Positions 47,407-57,571 of a stretch of 64,000 bases of DNA are shown here, one piece after another (position 1 is the first letter of the stretch; the number at the start of each line of letters is the position of its first letter). The position numbers were made by a program, and so were the translations under genes. This stretch comes from Begonia masoniana (Eukaryota > Streptophyta > Magnoliopsida > Cucurbitales > Begoniaceae): assembly GCA_022432975.1 (NCBI GenBank), contig CM039502.1, forward strand, positions 71,136,573 through 71,200,572, written 5' to 3'. The notes beneath the pieces were generated by a model. It was not told the DNA's origin, ran no database searches, and saw only the letters and a list, made by a program, of their open reading frames with translations.

Positions 47407-49898
47407 ATGGCTTCGCTGCTCCTCAGACGCGCCCTCAGAAGCCGCTCCAGCTACATCTATCCCTCCTCCACCGCCTCTATCTCTTCATCTTCAAGCCATT
47501 TCTCTTCCCTCTCCACTCCGATCCAAGCCACTCTCTTCCCCGGTGACGGTATCGGTCCCGAGATTGCCCAGTCCGTCAAGACGGTATGTTTCTCTCTTGC
47601 TATCAACCCTTAAGGAATTCCATTTTTTCTTTTGATAATTTTGATGATGTTGTTGTCTGTTTGAAATTATTTTCCTTTGGAAAAAAAAAATATAGTTCGT
47701 ATGCGATTTGTTTGGGGTTTTCTTCCTTTTTATTTTATTTTTCCTTATTCACCAGTTATGCTTAATCATCGACTAGCGTTGAAACTTCTGATATTAGATA
47801 AACAACTGAATATTCAAAGGAGTTCAATATTCTCTAAATCATGACCTTTCTCCACCTGGGGCTGATTGTTGCATTGTTGTACTTGATTGCTTTTTGTCAG
47901 GTTTTTAAGACGGCAGAAGTGCCAATTGAATGGGAAGAACACTATGTTGGTAAAGAAATAGATCCCAGAACTCAGAGTTTTCTAACGTGGGAAAGCTTAG
48001 AATCAGTACGGCGAAATAGAGTTGGTTTGAAGGGGCCAATGGCAACCCCGATTGGAAAAGGGCATCGTTCTTTAAACCTTACTTTAAGGAAAGAGCTTAA
48101 TTTGTATGCCAATGTTAGGCCTTGTCAAAGCTTACCTGGCTACAAAACTAGGTATGATGATGTGAATCTTATCACGATTCGTGAAAACACGGAAGGGGAG
48201 TACAGTGGACTAGAACATCAAGTAAGTGTCTGAATTCTATAACATTTATTTGATGGAAAATGGAAAGGATCACTTAATATATACCAATTTTAAGGAATTC
48301 TTTTGGGTGTTAGGTGGTTAGAGGTGTTGTTGAAAGCATCAAGATCATTACCCGTCAAGCAAGTTTGAGGGTAGCTGAATATGCATTTCACTATGCCAAG
48401 CTCCATGGGAGAGAGAGAGTTTCTGCAATTCATAAAGCCAACATCATGCAGAAAACTGATGGTCTTTTTCTCAAGGTCTGCCATTTCTTAACCTTCTGTT
48501 TCTCTCGATTCAAGTACCCTTTTTCCTAACTTCATTCTCAATTCCTCGTCTTCATCTACAGTGTTGCCGTGAGGTTGCAGAGAAGTACCCTGAGATAAAG
48601 TACGAGGAAGTTGTTATTGATAATTGCTGTATGATGGTATGGATGGATTTCATTAATTTTTGTAAATGAGTGTAAATATTAGATAATTCCACAAAATGTA
48701 TAAAGAAAGTACAAGTTTGATTTGAAATTTTGAAATCAATTCACACTTGTGTGTTTCCATTTGAAAAAAGAGATCGTTTAAGCCATATAGAACTGAAATC
48801 TATTTCTTTCTTTGGTTATGTAAGGTAAATTAGAGTAGTACACTGACTAGATATATTGTTTTGTGCAGCTTGTAAAGAATCCAGCACTCTTTGATGTGTT
48901 GGTGATGCCTAATCTCTACGGTGACATTATCAGTGACCTTTGTGCTGGGTTGGTTGGGGGTTTGGGCCTAACGCCAAGGTACTATACCTTTTATTTTTCC
49001 TTTTCGACACTAGTTGTCCTATTCATCTGACGTCATTTTTGCTTTTTTATAAAAAGCTGCAATATTGGTGAGGGTGGGATTGCGCTTGCAGAAGCTGTTC
49101 ATGGTTCAGCCCCTGATATTGCTGGAAAGGTCGGTCTTAAAACCTTCAAGATAGTTAATCTTGTGCACTCCAACCTCTTTTTTTGTAATGTTGGTTTTTT
49201 TCTTCTTACCCAGTCCATGATTTGGTATTTTGATTAGTGGGTAGTGCCATATATACTTGGTGAGTAGTCATTATCCTTGAATTTGAGGCCACGCCACAAA
49301 AAATGAATATTTTTTGGGGTTATCGCCCCAAATTTGCATACATTTCACATATTTTTTGTACAATAAAGTCCATGGGATTGGATCTAATGATGTGTGGATT
49401 TGTTGGGAGACTGTGTTGGAGCTATAATCTTTGAGGAGAGTTTAATTTTCTAATGTTTATAACTGGTTATGGTCCTTAATGGTCATAGAGAGAATTGAAA
49501 ACATGACAATGGAGGAAAAATCATGGAGAGAAATGGAAATATGATAATAGAGGAATAATACAGTAGTTCATTAAATGATTTTATGAGGCAGAGAAGGGGG
49601 TTTTTGTTGGAGAATATTTGAGTGTTCTTTACTTTTAGATTAGTTCTCGTTTGTCAATATGCTCAGTGTCTTTGCTTATCAAACATTTTTTGGCAAAATT
49701 TCGCAGAATATGGCAAACCCGACAGCTTTATTATTGAGTGCCGTCACAATGTTACACCATTTGGATCTCCATGCAAAAGCCGATCAGATCCAAGACGCCA
49801 TCCTCAACACCATTGCCGAAGGGAAGTATCGGACGGCTGACCTTGGCGGCTCATCCTCGACCACTGATTTTACGAAGGCAATTTGTGATCATCTTTAA
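47407..49898 (+). CDS. IDH: Mitochondrial NAD-dependent isocitrate dehydrogenase, catalytic subunit, seven exons
   Basis: Oxidises isocitrate to 2-oxoglutarate with NAD in the mitochondrial TCA cycle, as part of a heteromer with regulatory subunits. Exons: 47407-47583, 47901-48221, 48314-48475, 48562-48636, 48869-48978, 49057-49129 and 49707-49898, all with GT-AG introns. They join to 369 residues, close to Arabidopsis IDH5/IDH6. The first ~40 residues are Arg/Ser-rich without acids, a typical mitochondrial presequence. Mature enzyme motifs: [54 protein letters not shown], and the dehydrogenase signature [17 protein letters not shown] in exon 5; it ends FTKAICDHL. The sequence fits the catalytic (IDH5/6-like) class rather than the regulatory class. 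Orthology to one of the two is not resolved. No lesions seen. Confidence 0.96.
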
Positions 49899-50317
49899 GT
49901 CATATCCCTTCACAAGATACTCATCGTTCTACTTGTTAGTGAGTCGTTTATCGTGATTTTTCAACCTTCTCTCTCGTTTCTTTGGAGGGGAATAACATCA
50001 AATCAGCTTGATGATTGTGAAGATTTCAATCTTACAGATATGGAAGGCAACTGAGGAGAAGTTAAAACTCTTACAGTTCATGTACTCAGAAAACTTGACT
50101 GAGATTGAACTCTGTAAAAGAGCATTTTTATATGACCATTATTTCTTTGGTTACACGGTGATATTTTTTGTCAAATTCAAACTTCAAATAAGAACATTAT
50201 AACTACTATGTTTGGTCTCTTCAATTAATAAGAAAAATTGAGTAATATTTCTTTGCTGGTTCAGGTTGTTTTGATGATTTTTTTTCATTTAATTGTATAA
50301 GTTTAAGCCTTGGATTG
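49899..50317 (+). other. IDH 3-prime flank
   Basis: Probable 3-prime UTR followed by AT-rich DNA. No further gene supported; the 64-codon ORF at 50008 has no domain. Confidence 0.55.
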
Positions 50318-51629
50318 TAGGGGTGGGCAGAACCGGCCCGGAACCGCAAAATCGGACCGGACTGGCGGTCCGGGCCGGTTCTTGGTCGGTTCTGCCTGCC
50401 ATGGAACCGGTCCCGGTTCCATGGATTGGGAACCGGGAACCGGGAACCGCGGTCCGGTCCTCAGTTCCTGGTTCCGGAACCGGGAGTTCCCATGGGAGAA
50501 CCGACCCATGGGTCGACCCGGTGGATTATCCGACCCATGGGTTGGATAACTTAAAAAAATTAAAAAAAAAAACTAAAACTACTCCTCAGCAGCACTGCTT
50601 CTTTCCCGCAACCAGAAGATTCAGAAGCCCTAGCTTGTTCGCCGTCTCCGCTCTCGCCGCTCGCCCCTGCTCGCCTATGGTCGTCTCTGGTCGCCTCGCC
50701 TCGCCTCTGGTCGCCTCACGCTCGCCTCTGCTGATCTGCTCGCCTCTGGTCGCCTCGCTTGGTTAGAAATTTTTAAAATCCAATGTTGGATTGATCTTCT
50801 CACATCGTTTTACAATCCAGCTTTGGATGGATTATTAGATTGTATTTTTTTTAAAATTAAAAAAAATAGTAATTTTGGTTTTTCGGTCCGGTCCCAGTTC
50901 GGTACTAGGGGTGGGCATGGTCCAGTCCGGTCCAGTCTTGAGCAGGAATTGGACCGGACCATGGGATTCAGGAATTTTATCCTGAATCCCAGTACCGGAC
51001 CGTGCAAGGATCGGAACCAGACCGGACCAGACTAAAAAAATCGGTCTGGTCCCGGTTTCTCCCATTGTAATGCTGAATATTTAAAAAAATAAAAATAAAA
51101 AAACAAAAATTTCTGAAATTGCATATAAATTTTTCCAATAAACGCAGCATACATATTTTTACTTGTACTCTTAATCGAAAGAATAAAAAATAAAAGTAAC
51201 GTATATTAAACTAACAAATTAAATCTAACAAATTAAATCTAATAATCCATGCTTAAAATAAAATCTCATAAGATAAACTAAATTCAACATCTAAAATATA
51301 TCTAACTATCATAACATAAGAACTATTGGGTTCTTGGTCCAGTCCAGTCTTTCGGGAATTTCGGACTATGGACCGTGGACTGGACCATTGCCCATGGGAT
51401 TTTTGCTTTGAGGACCAGTCCCAGACCAAGAACAGTCAAGGACCACCCAAAACTGGACCAACACCTGCGGTCCGGTCCGATTCTCGGTCCGCGGTCCGAT
51501 CTTGCCCACCCCTATTCGGTACCCGTTCCTCTCGTGGCCGGTTCAGGTTCTTGGTAGAAAAATCCCGAATTGTCTGGGCCGTTCCGGTTCCAAGCCGGAA
51601 CCGGACCGACCTGGACCGTGCCCACCCCT
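50318..51629. mobile_element. Outer hAT-type nonautonomous element (MITE)
   Basis: Begins TAGGGGTGGGCAG and ends with the inverse, GTGCCCACCCCTT, at about 51629. Such ends are common in plant hAT elements. Subterminal parts are packed with GGTCCGG, GAACCGG and ACCCATGGGT motifs, many palindromic, as expected for hAT transposase binding. It has a GC-rich CTCGCC-repeat stretch (50640-50760) and no transposase. A second element of similar ends is inserted at 50906-51514; without it the body is about 690 bp. No clean 8-bp target duplication was found, so it is probably older than the inner one. Confidence 0.75.
50906..51514. mobile_element. Inner hAT-type MITE with 8-bp target duplication
   Basis: 609 bp with 12-bp terminal inverted repeats (TAGGGGTGGGCA ... 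TGCCCACCCCTA in inverse) and a perfect 8-bp target duplication TTCGGTAC (50898-50905, 51515-51522), diagnostic of the hAT superfamily. Subterminal GGTCC/GGACC motifs are abundant; the centre is AT-rich and noncoding. It sits inside the outer element of the same type. Confidence 0.9.
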
Positions 51630-54274
51630 TTGTACATCTACTGGATTATAATTGTGATAACAGCCCAATTCCCGGAAAGTATGTCACTAAAAATTTACTG
51701 CACTCTAGACGAGTTGATTTTCAGACAATCCTCGAAGGATATATGAAGTAACAATTTTAACCTGATTTTTGTCAGGGTAATGGAAGTTAGGGTTGTTTTT
51801 CAACTTATGTACTTTATACTTTTAATTTCGTAATTTAGTCGATTCACGTCTTAAATTTAAACAAATATCAACCAACACCCTCCCCGCTCAGGTCCGTCAA
51901 ATCCAACACTCTTTCAGGTTTTGGAAGCCCCGAGCACAAGCTTTCTTCAATCAAATCCCTTTTCAATCTCCACCCTCTTTAGTTTCAGCTCTGAAATGCT
52001 GCTTTTCTCCGCTGATTCTTTGAAAATAGAATGATTTTAGGAAATCCATTTGAATTTCTGAGTTATTTCGAGATTTTCTGCAACAGAAAACGAAAGAACT
52101 TGCGAGCTCTATCCAAACGACGAGCAAATAGAATTACCCTCATGTTTTTTGTCTGTTTTTTTTTGTGGGATTAGGTAGAGCGAAAATGGGTGAGAAAGAA
52201 TGGTATTTTTTCTGCGTTAGACATAGAAAACACCCAACTAGATTATGAACGAACAGGGCGAATGAAGCTAAATATTGGAAAGCGGCTGGAACAGATAAGG
52301 AGATTTACAGAGAAATTTCCCTAATTGGGAGAAGAAGGCGCTGGTTTCTTACAGAGAAAGAGCACCAAAAAGAAAGAAATCTGGTTGGATTATTGAGTTA
52401 TGCAAGAATTTAGATTAGAATGCAAAATTTATGGTTATAATCTTCCAAAACCTTCAAAAATTTCTTGCAAGAGGGAAGAGCATGAGCTTACAATCGTCAG
52501 ATTCAACGGGTTTAAATTTAACACTTGAATTTACCAAATTAAAGGTTTAAGTAAGGTATCAGTTAAAAAATACCCAGTATCGATTTTGATATTTATCCTT
52601 TTTGTTATTTTGTACGAAATCAGGGCTTTATTGGATAAGTACGGATTTTTGTTCATAACTTCAAATTGATGGGCATAAATCATGATATAGGCACAAAATT
52701 GAAGTATTGTTTTAGTATTGACTGGATTTATAATGGGTTGAGAGCAAGAAATCAAATGGAGATCAAAATTTTTCAAACACAGATAGTTCAATTTTCAGAA
52801 CGGTCAACCAGAGAGTATGTATGGTCGACTGAATCGATCGGCTAGTTGAATCAGTCGACTGAATGTCATCCATAGCTAATCATAGTTACTTGGGTTCATT
52901 CGTGTTCCCTTTTATCTAGTTGATCGCAAACTTGTACAGGTCGACTAATGAATGTTAAAATCTTGTTAGTAGACTGAGTATTCTTGGGAATGTTTTCATA
53001 AATCTCTGAGGTAGTTCCTATTTCGGATTATGAGTTCTAACAATTATTCTAATAATTTATAAGCCTATAGATGACGAGAGTATGATAGATATCGGGGTTG
53101 ACTGCGTGATCGGATTCCTTGATTATCAAGATTTGGATTTTAGCTATATTGATTGGTTATACACCCGTTAAGGTAAAAATATTATTCATTGTATTCAGTT
53201 GTGCATTCATGAGTTATATATTTTGAGACATTCTCATATTTTTTTTGTGATATGTCCTATTTTACGACAAGTCAGTTTTTACAATATGTGCATTTTTTAT
53301 TTTTACGTTTATATGAATATGCATCATTATTTTTATTGATGATCATACTGATTAAGTGCACTAGGTTTGATCGACACGAGTGAGAGTGCTTCTTTGATAC
53401 GCACATTCGATTGTTCGAGAAAATGCAAGTTTGTTCTATGAATAGACTAATAAGAAAGTTGATGGAGTCGTGTCTCTTGATGTGAATTCTTAAACTTAAT
53501 TAGAATTAATTAAGTTTGGTTTTCTAATTTGTTGAGTTATTTAGTTTTGCATCATTGTCAAGGAGATTTGGATCAGCTAACGCAAAACTAAGTACGACTC
53601 TTATTCTTATTTTATTTTCATATTATTTCCTTCGATAGTATTTTTCTTGGTGACACTCATTGACATCACATTTTAGATATTTCACTTTAGTTGGAATTTT
53701 GTACGACCTTATCACGGTGTTTCTTTTATTGCACGATCTCATTATATTTTGGATCATACTACTATGTTAGATTGAAATCACGGTTGGATTAACCCATTAT
53801 TATTTTAGTCAAGACTATTTATTATGTTTTACAAGTCTTCCGCAATAAGAGTACTTTTGATCATTAAAGATCGGCCAGTTCAATTCTCCTACGGTTCAAA
53901 TTGTTATTCGTTACTTTCTTTTGGGTCATGACTTTAATCATTTTCCATCATTCTGAAAGGAAGAAAAATCTTATGAGGACGAAGGGACTAGATAATTGAG
54001 ATTGTATGCTAAATTGTTCTGTTCTAATGGTGACAATGATATTTTATATTTCCTCGAGCAACATATAATCTATACTAATTATTAATCTATCTAACATTAT
54101 ATAAAAGTAAAAGGGTTAAAATCATTTTAAGTCTCGAAATTTAGGTTAGAATTAAAAAAACCTTCAAAGTATGTTTATAGTTATACTAAAAATAAACCTT
54201 AAATTATAAAAAACCTATAAAAAAAATTCCTAACGATTAATCGATAATCTTCCGTTCTGAAATTTACACATAGA
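51630..54274. other. Gene-free AT-rich stretch
   Basis: 2.6 kb without a supported gene, RNA or element boundary. Small features only: GTCGACTGAAT occurs as an imperfect repeat near 52820-52865, and T-rich stretches are frequent. Confidence 0.5.
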
Positions 54275-54431
54275 ATGGTTAGCCGTTCTCTAAGAACGGC
54301 TAACCGTTTTACCCAGGGCGTTCTCTACGTGGAACGCACGGGAGAACGGGGGGGGCTGGAGCGTGTCACAAATGTGCGCGCGGGGCGTGTCACGAATGTG
54401 CGCGCGGGGGGGGTCTCCACCCCCAACTGCA

Positions 54432-54456
54432 CCCCCCCCCCCCCCCCCCCCCCCCC
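54432..54456 (+). repeat. 25-base poly-C tract
   Basis: An uninterrupted run of C between 54432 and 54456, unusual in plant DNA. It may be a sequencing or assembly artefact, as it lies in a region that ends in a scaffold gap. Confidence 0.9.
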
Positions 54457-54696
54457 AAAATTTGCGAAAAACCTTCGAGAAAAGCCAATAACCAAGCCAA
54501 AAACCTTAGCCCGAGCGAAAATCGCTAAAAACATAGGGTTTTTCGTAAAAATCAGGTTTTTTAGAAAATTTTCAAATCCGATCTGTTTTCGCGCCGAAAA
54601 TCCTAAAAAACCTGAAAATTCAAAACCAAGAATGTTTATTGGTCGAAAGGCTCCCCGGATGTCACAAGTGGCCCATCAAACCAGGCGCCGGATCAA

Positions 54697-55500
54697 GTGC
54701 CGCAACCGCCTCCTGATTATTTTGCTATGGAATTTCGTAATGAGGGGTGTCAAGAGCAGTACGAGCGGGATACGGGAATCCGCTCGATTAGTATCGAGAG
54801 GTTCGGCTGGTTGAAGACGTACCTATTCGGTACAGAAGTTGTCGTGTCTCCAGTTGTTATCAATGAATTGCTGGGATTTACGGATAATGAGGCGGAGAGA
54901 TACTATCACAGTTCTTGAGAGTGTGATTTCTCCAGAACAGCAGAGAGACTAGAGTTCCTTAGGCAAATCCACCGCAATTCGGGAATTGCAGGGTTCGTGA
55001 AGCCGAGATCGAAGGCTTTAAACGTCAAAGCTCGGGTGGTACAACACCTGATCAGCCACGCCAGCCTGCCGAGGGATGGTCATAGAGATCTCGTTAGCTT
55101 GATAGATTTATATATCATGGAGAAGCTCTACAGTGGCACGATGTTCGACCTGGGATACATGATTATAGGTCACATGCTTGAGGTCGGGCAAACCGGAAAT
55201 AAAAATCTGTCGTTTGGGACTTTGATTTGGAAGATCGTCCAACATTATTAGATTTAGGTGCCTAGAGGAGAGCAGATCATATCACATAGATCTGTCGATC
55301 TATTTGACAGGATCCATTTGACTCAAATGGGTCTAGTCGAAGTCGACGGGTCTTGGATGGTCAAGAGAGATCCCGAAGCCTCCACATCGCGGAATGTTCT
55401 GATAGAGGACGCCCCTGCCGCCGAGGATGCCCCTGCCACTGAGGATGCCACCGCCACCGAGGACGCGACCACTCCGCCATTTGCCCCCTTAGGTTCATAG
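54697..55500 (+). pseudogene. Decayed retroelement ORF, gag/Transposase_32-like
   Basis: One frame of 268 codons with MPQPPPDYFAMEFRNEG, FGTEVVVSPVVINELLGF, ARVVQHLISHASLPRDGHRDLVS, IDLYIMEKLYSGTMFDLGYM and RSVDLFDRIHLTQMGLVEVDG, then an Ala/Glu/Asp/Thr-rich repeat tail. The layout (target domain, helical middle, low-complexity tail) resembles the accessory or gag-region proteins of plant gypsy elements such as Athila and Ogre; the exact family is not certain. Three stops break it: TGA at 54916-54918, where CGA is implied, and two TAGs near 55249-55257, where CAG fits. No LTR could be tied to it. Confidence 0.55.
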
Positions 55501-55594
55501 TAACTGGGACATGATGCCACATATGCAGCAGATTTATGAGATGCAGCAACAGCAGGAGTAGAAGATACTCAGCAAGTGTAGCAGAGCAACAACG

Positions 55595-55644
<50 letters not shown>
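55595..55644 (+). repeat. 50-base poly-A tract
   Basis: Uninterrupted A run between the decayed ORF region and a gypsy RT remnant. It could be a retroposon tail, but no retroposon body is recognised and homopolymer artefact is possible. Confidence 0.85.
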
Positions 55645-55646
<2 letters not shown>

Positions 55647-56228
55647 TGATTTGCCCGGATACCACCGGATAGAGAAATAGAGTTTGTAATGATATATATT
55701 CCCGAGGCACACCGTATCTAGAATCCTTATCGCCATGGCAACTGTGAAGTGAAGGAGTTAATTAAAAGTCAAATCCAGGAAATAAGTCAGCACACGAGAT
55801 TCATACGATCTAGTAGTTCTCCCTGGGGGCACCTGTTGTGTGATTCGTTAAAAAGAAAATCTGGTTCTCTAAGGATGGCATAGATTATCGAGAAACTGAA
55901 CAAGTTGACAAATTGAGAAATAAGTACCCCTTGCCCGGATTGATGACTTGTTTAGACCAATTACAAGGAGTAAGGGGTTTTCAAAAATGTTTGCATTCGG
56001 GTTAGTACCAACTTAAGGTAAAGGAAAGTTGATATACCTAAGACAAACTTAGGACCCGTTATGGACATTATGAATTCTTGTGATGCGTTTTGGGTTAACC
56101 AATTGCAACTGCAGCTTTTATGGACTGATGGAACCGTGTTGTGTTTCGTGATTTGATACTTGGACCGTGGTGATCTGTTATAGACGATCTTCTATATACT
56201 GCACCGAATGAAGCTGACCATGCAGAAC
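55645..56228 (+). pseudogene. Gypsy reverse transcriptase remnant before the gap
   Basis: Plus-strand remnant in which protease/RT linker and RT motifs are recognisable across many frameshifts: DLPG then REIEFV-like, PYRMA-like, a stretch matching SSSPWGAP, PLARIDDLF, a [16 protein letters not shown] region, MRFGLTN, and DDLLYTAPNEADHAE-like. Changes are too many for a single mutated copy of a recent element; long decay or uncorrected reads are both possible. Confidence 0.7.
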
Positions 56229-56328
56229 NNNNNNNNNNNNNNNNNNNNNNNNNNNNNNNNNNNNNNNNNNNNNNNNNNNNNNNNNNNNNNNNNNNNNNNN
56301 NNNNNNNNNNNNNNNNNNNNNNNNNNNN
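56229..56328. other. Assembly gap, 100 N
   Basis: Exactly 100 N, unknown-size scaffold gap. Confidence 0.99.
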
Positions 56329-57042
56329 GGTGAACTAGCCATCGCCCACCACTAACAAACAGCTGCGAGCATTTCTGGGTCTGACAGGCTACTATCGGAA
56401 ATTTATCCGCAGCTATGGTATTCTGGCGAAACCACTCACAAAACTATTAAAGACAAGCGCTTTTGTCTGGGACTCGGTAGCCGAGGAAGCCTTCCAGAAT
56501 CTCAAAACCGCAATGAGCGCACCACCAGTCCTAACATTACCAGACTTGTCCCAGTCATTCGTTATCCAAACCGATGCTTGTCAAGGTGGTATGGGGGCCT
56601 TATTGATGCAGCATCGACAGGCTATAGCATTTATGAGCAAGCCTTTTAATATGAACAACATGGGGCTGTCGATCTACGAGAAGGAATTGTTAGCTCTAGT
56701 CTCCGCGGTTCAGCTCTGGCGACATTACTTAGAAGGCAATAAATTCATCATCCAAACAGACCACCAATAACTGAAATACTTGCTGGAGCAACGCATTACC
56801 ACCCCGCTGCAACAAAAATGGTTATCCAATGTGATGACCTCGGATGTGTAAGTATGTGTACGATGGCTGCAGGAACCAGAACCCGGATGGCGGTACGTCC
56901 GCGCGGGCAAACCGGAAGGTGACGGGTCGTAAAAAGGGGGTTGTCACAATCCCACATCGCTTGGGAAAGTATGTGAAAATAAAACATATGTAAAGAGACC
57001 CTTCCAAGATAATAAGACGCGTTTTGGAGCATAATTGGCAAT

Positions 57043-57121
57043 GGATCCCATAAGAACTCCGAAGTTAAAAGTGCTTCGGCAAGAGTAGTACCAGGTTGGG
57101 TGACCGACTAGGAAGTCCTCG
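57043..57121 (+). other. 5S rRNA-like domain in the left Cassandra LTR
   Basis: Matches plant 5S rRNA from GGATCCCAT to AAGTCCTCG, including the internal control region (AGTTAAAAGTGCTTCGG as box A, AGTAGTACCAGG and GGGTGACC as box C area). It lacks the 5-prime ~40 and last bases of a true 5S gene, so it is an LTR component, not an rRNA gene. Confidence 0.9.
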
Positions 57122-57492
57122 CCAAACAAAGCCGTGAGGGGAGGATATTGGGCTACGACCCTAATCTCCGTAGCGGACAATATCTTGCTGGGAAAAAGGG
57201 GTCATTACAAATGGTATCAGAGCCTGTACCCAACCTGAAATGTGACCAACGAGGACGTTGGGCCCCTGAGGAGGGGTGATTGTGATGACCCGGATGTGTA
57301 AGTATGTGTACGATGACTGCACGAACCGAAACCCAAATGGCGGTACGTCTGCACAGGCAAACCGAAAGGTGACGGGTCGTAAAAAGAAGGTTGTCACAAT
57401 CCCACATCACTTGGGGAAGTATGTGGAAATGAAACATATGTAAAGAGACCCTCCCAAGATAATAAGACGTGTTTTGGAGCACAATTGGCAAC

Positions 57493-57571
57493 GGATCCCA
57501 TAAGAACTCCGAAGTTAAAAGTGCTTCGGCGAAAGTAGTACCAGGTTGGGTGACCGACTGGGAAGTCCTCG
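57493..57571 (+). other. 5S rRNA-like domain in the right Cassandra LTR
   Basis: Same segment as in the left LTR with about three substitutions, fewer than the LTR average, suggesting the 5S-like part is the better-kept portion. Confidence 0.9.

Noticed and set aside
50293..50766. 157-codon ORF, Pro/Arg/Gly-rich
   Set aside because: It arises from the GGTCCGG/GAACCGG motifs of the hAT MITE ends.
57043..57121. Genuine 5S rRNA gene
   Set aside because: The first ~40 bases and the end of 5S are missing and the segment lies inside both LTRs of a Cassandra element.
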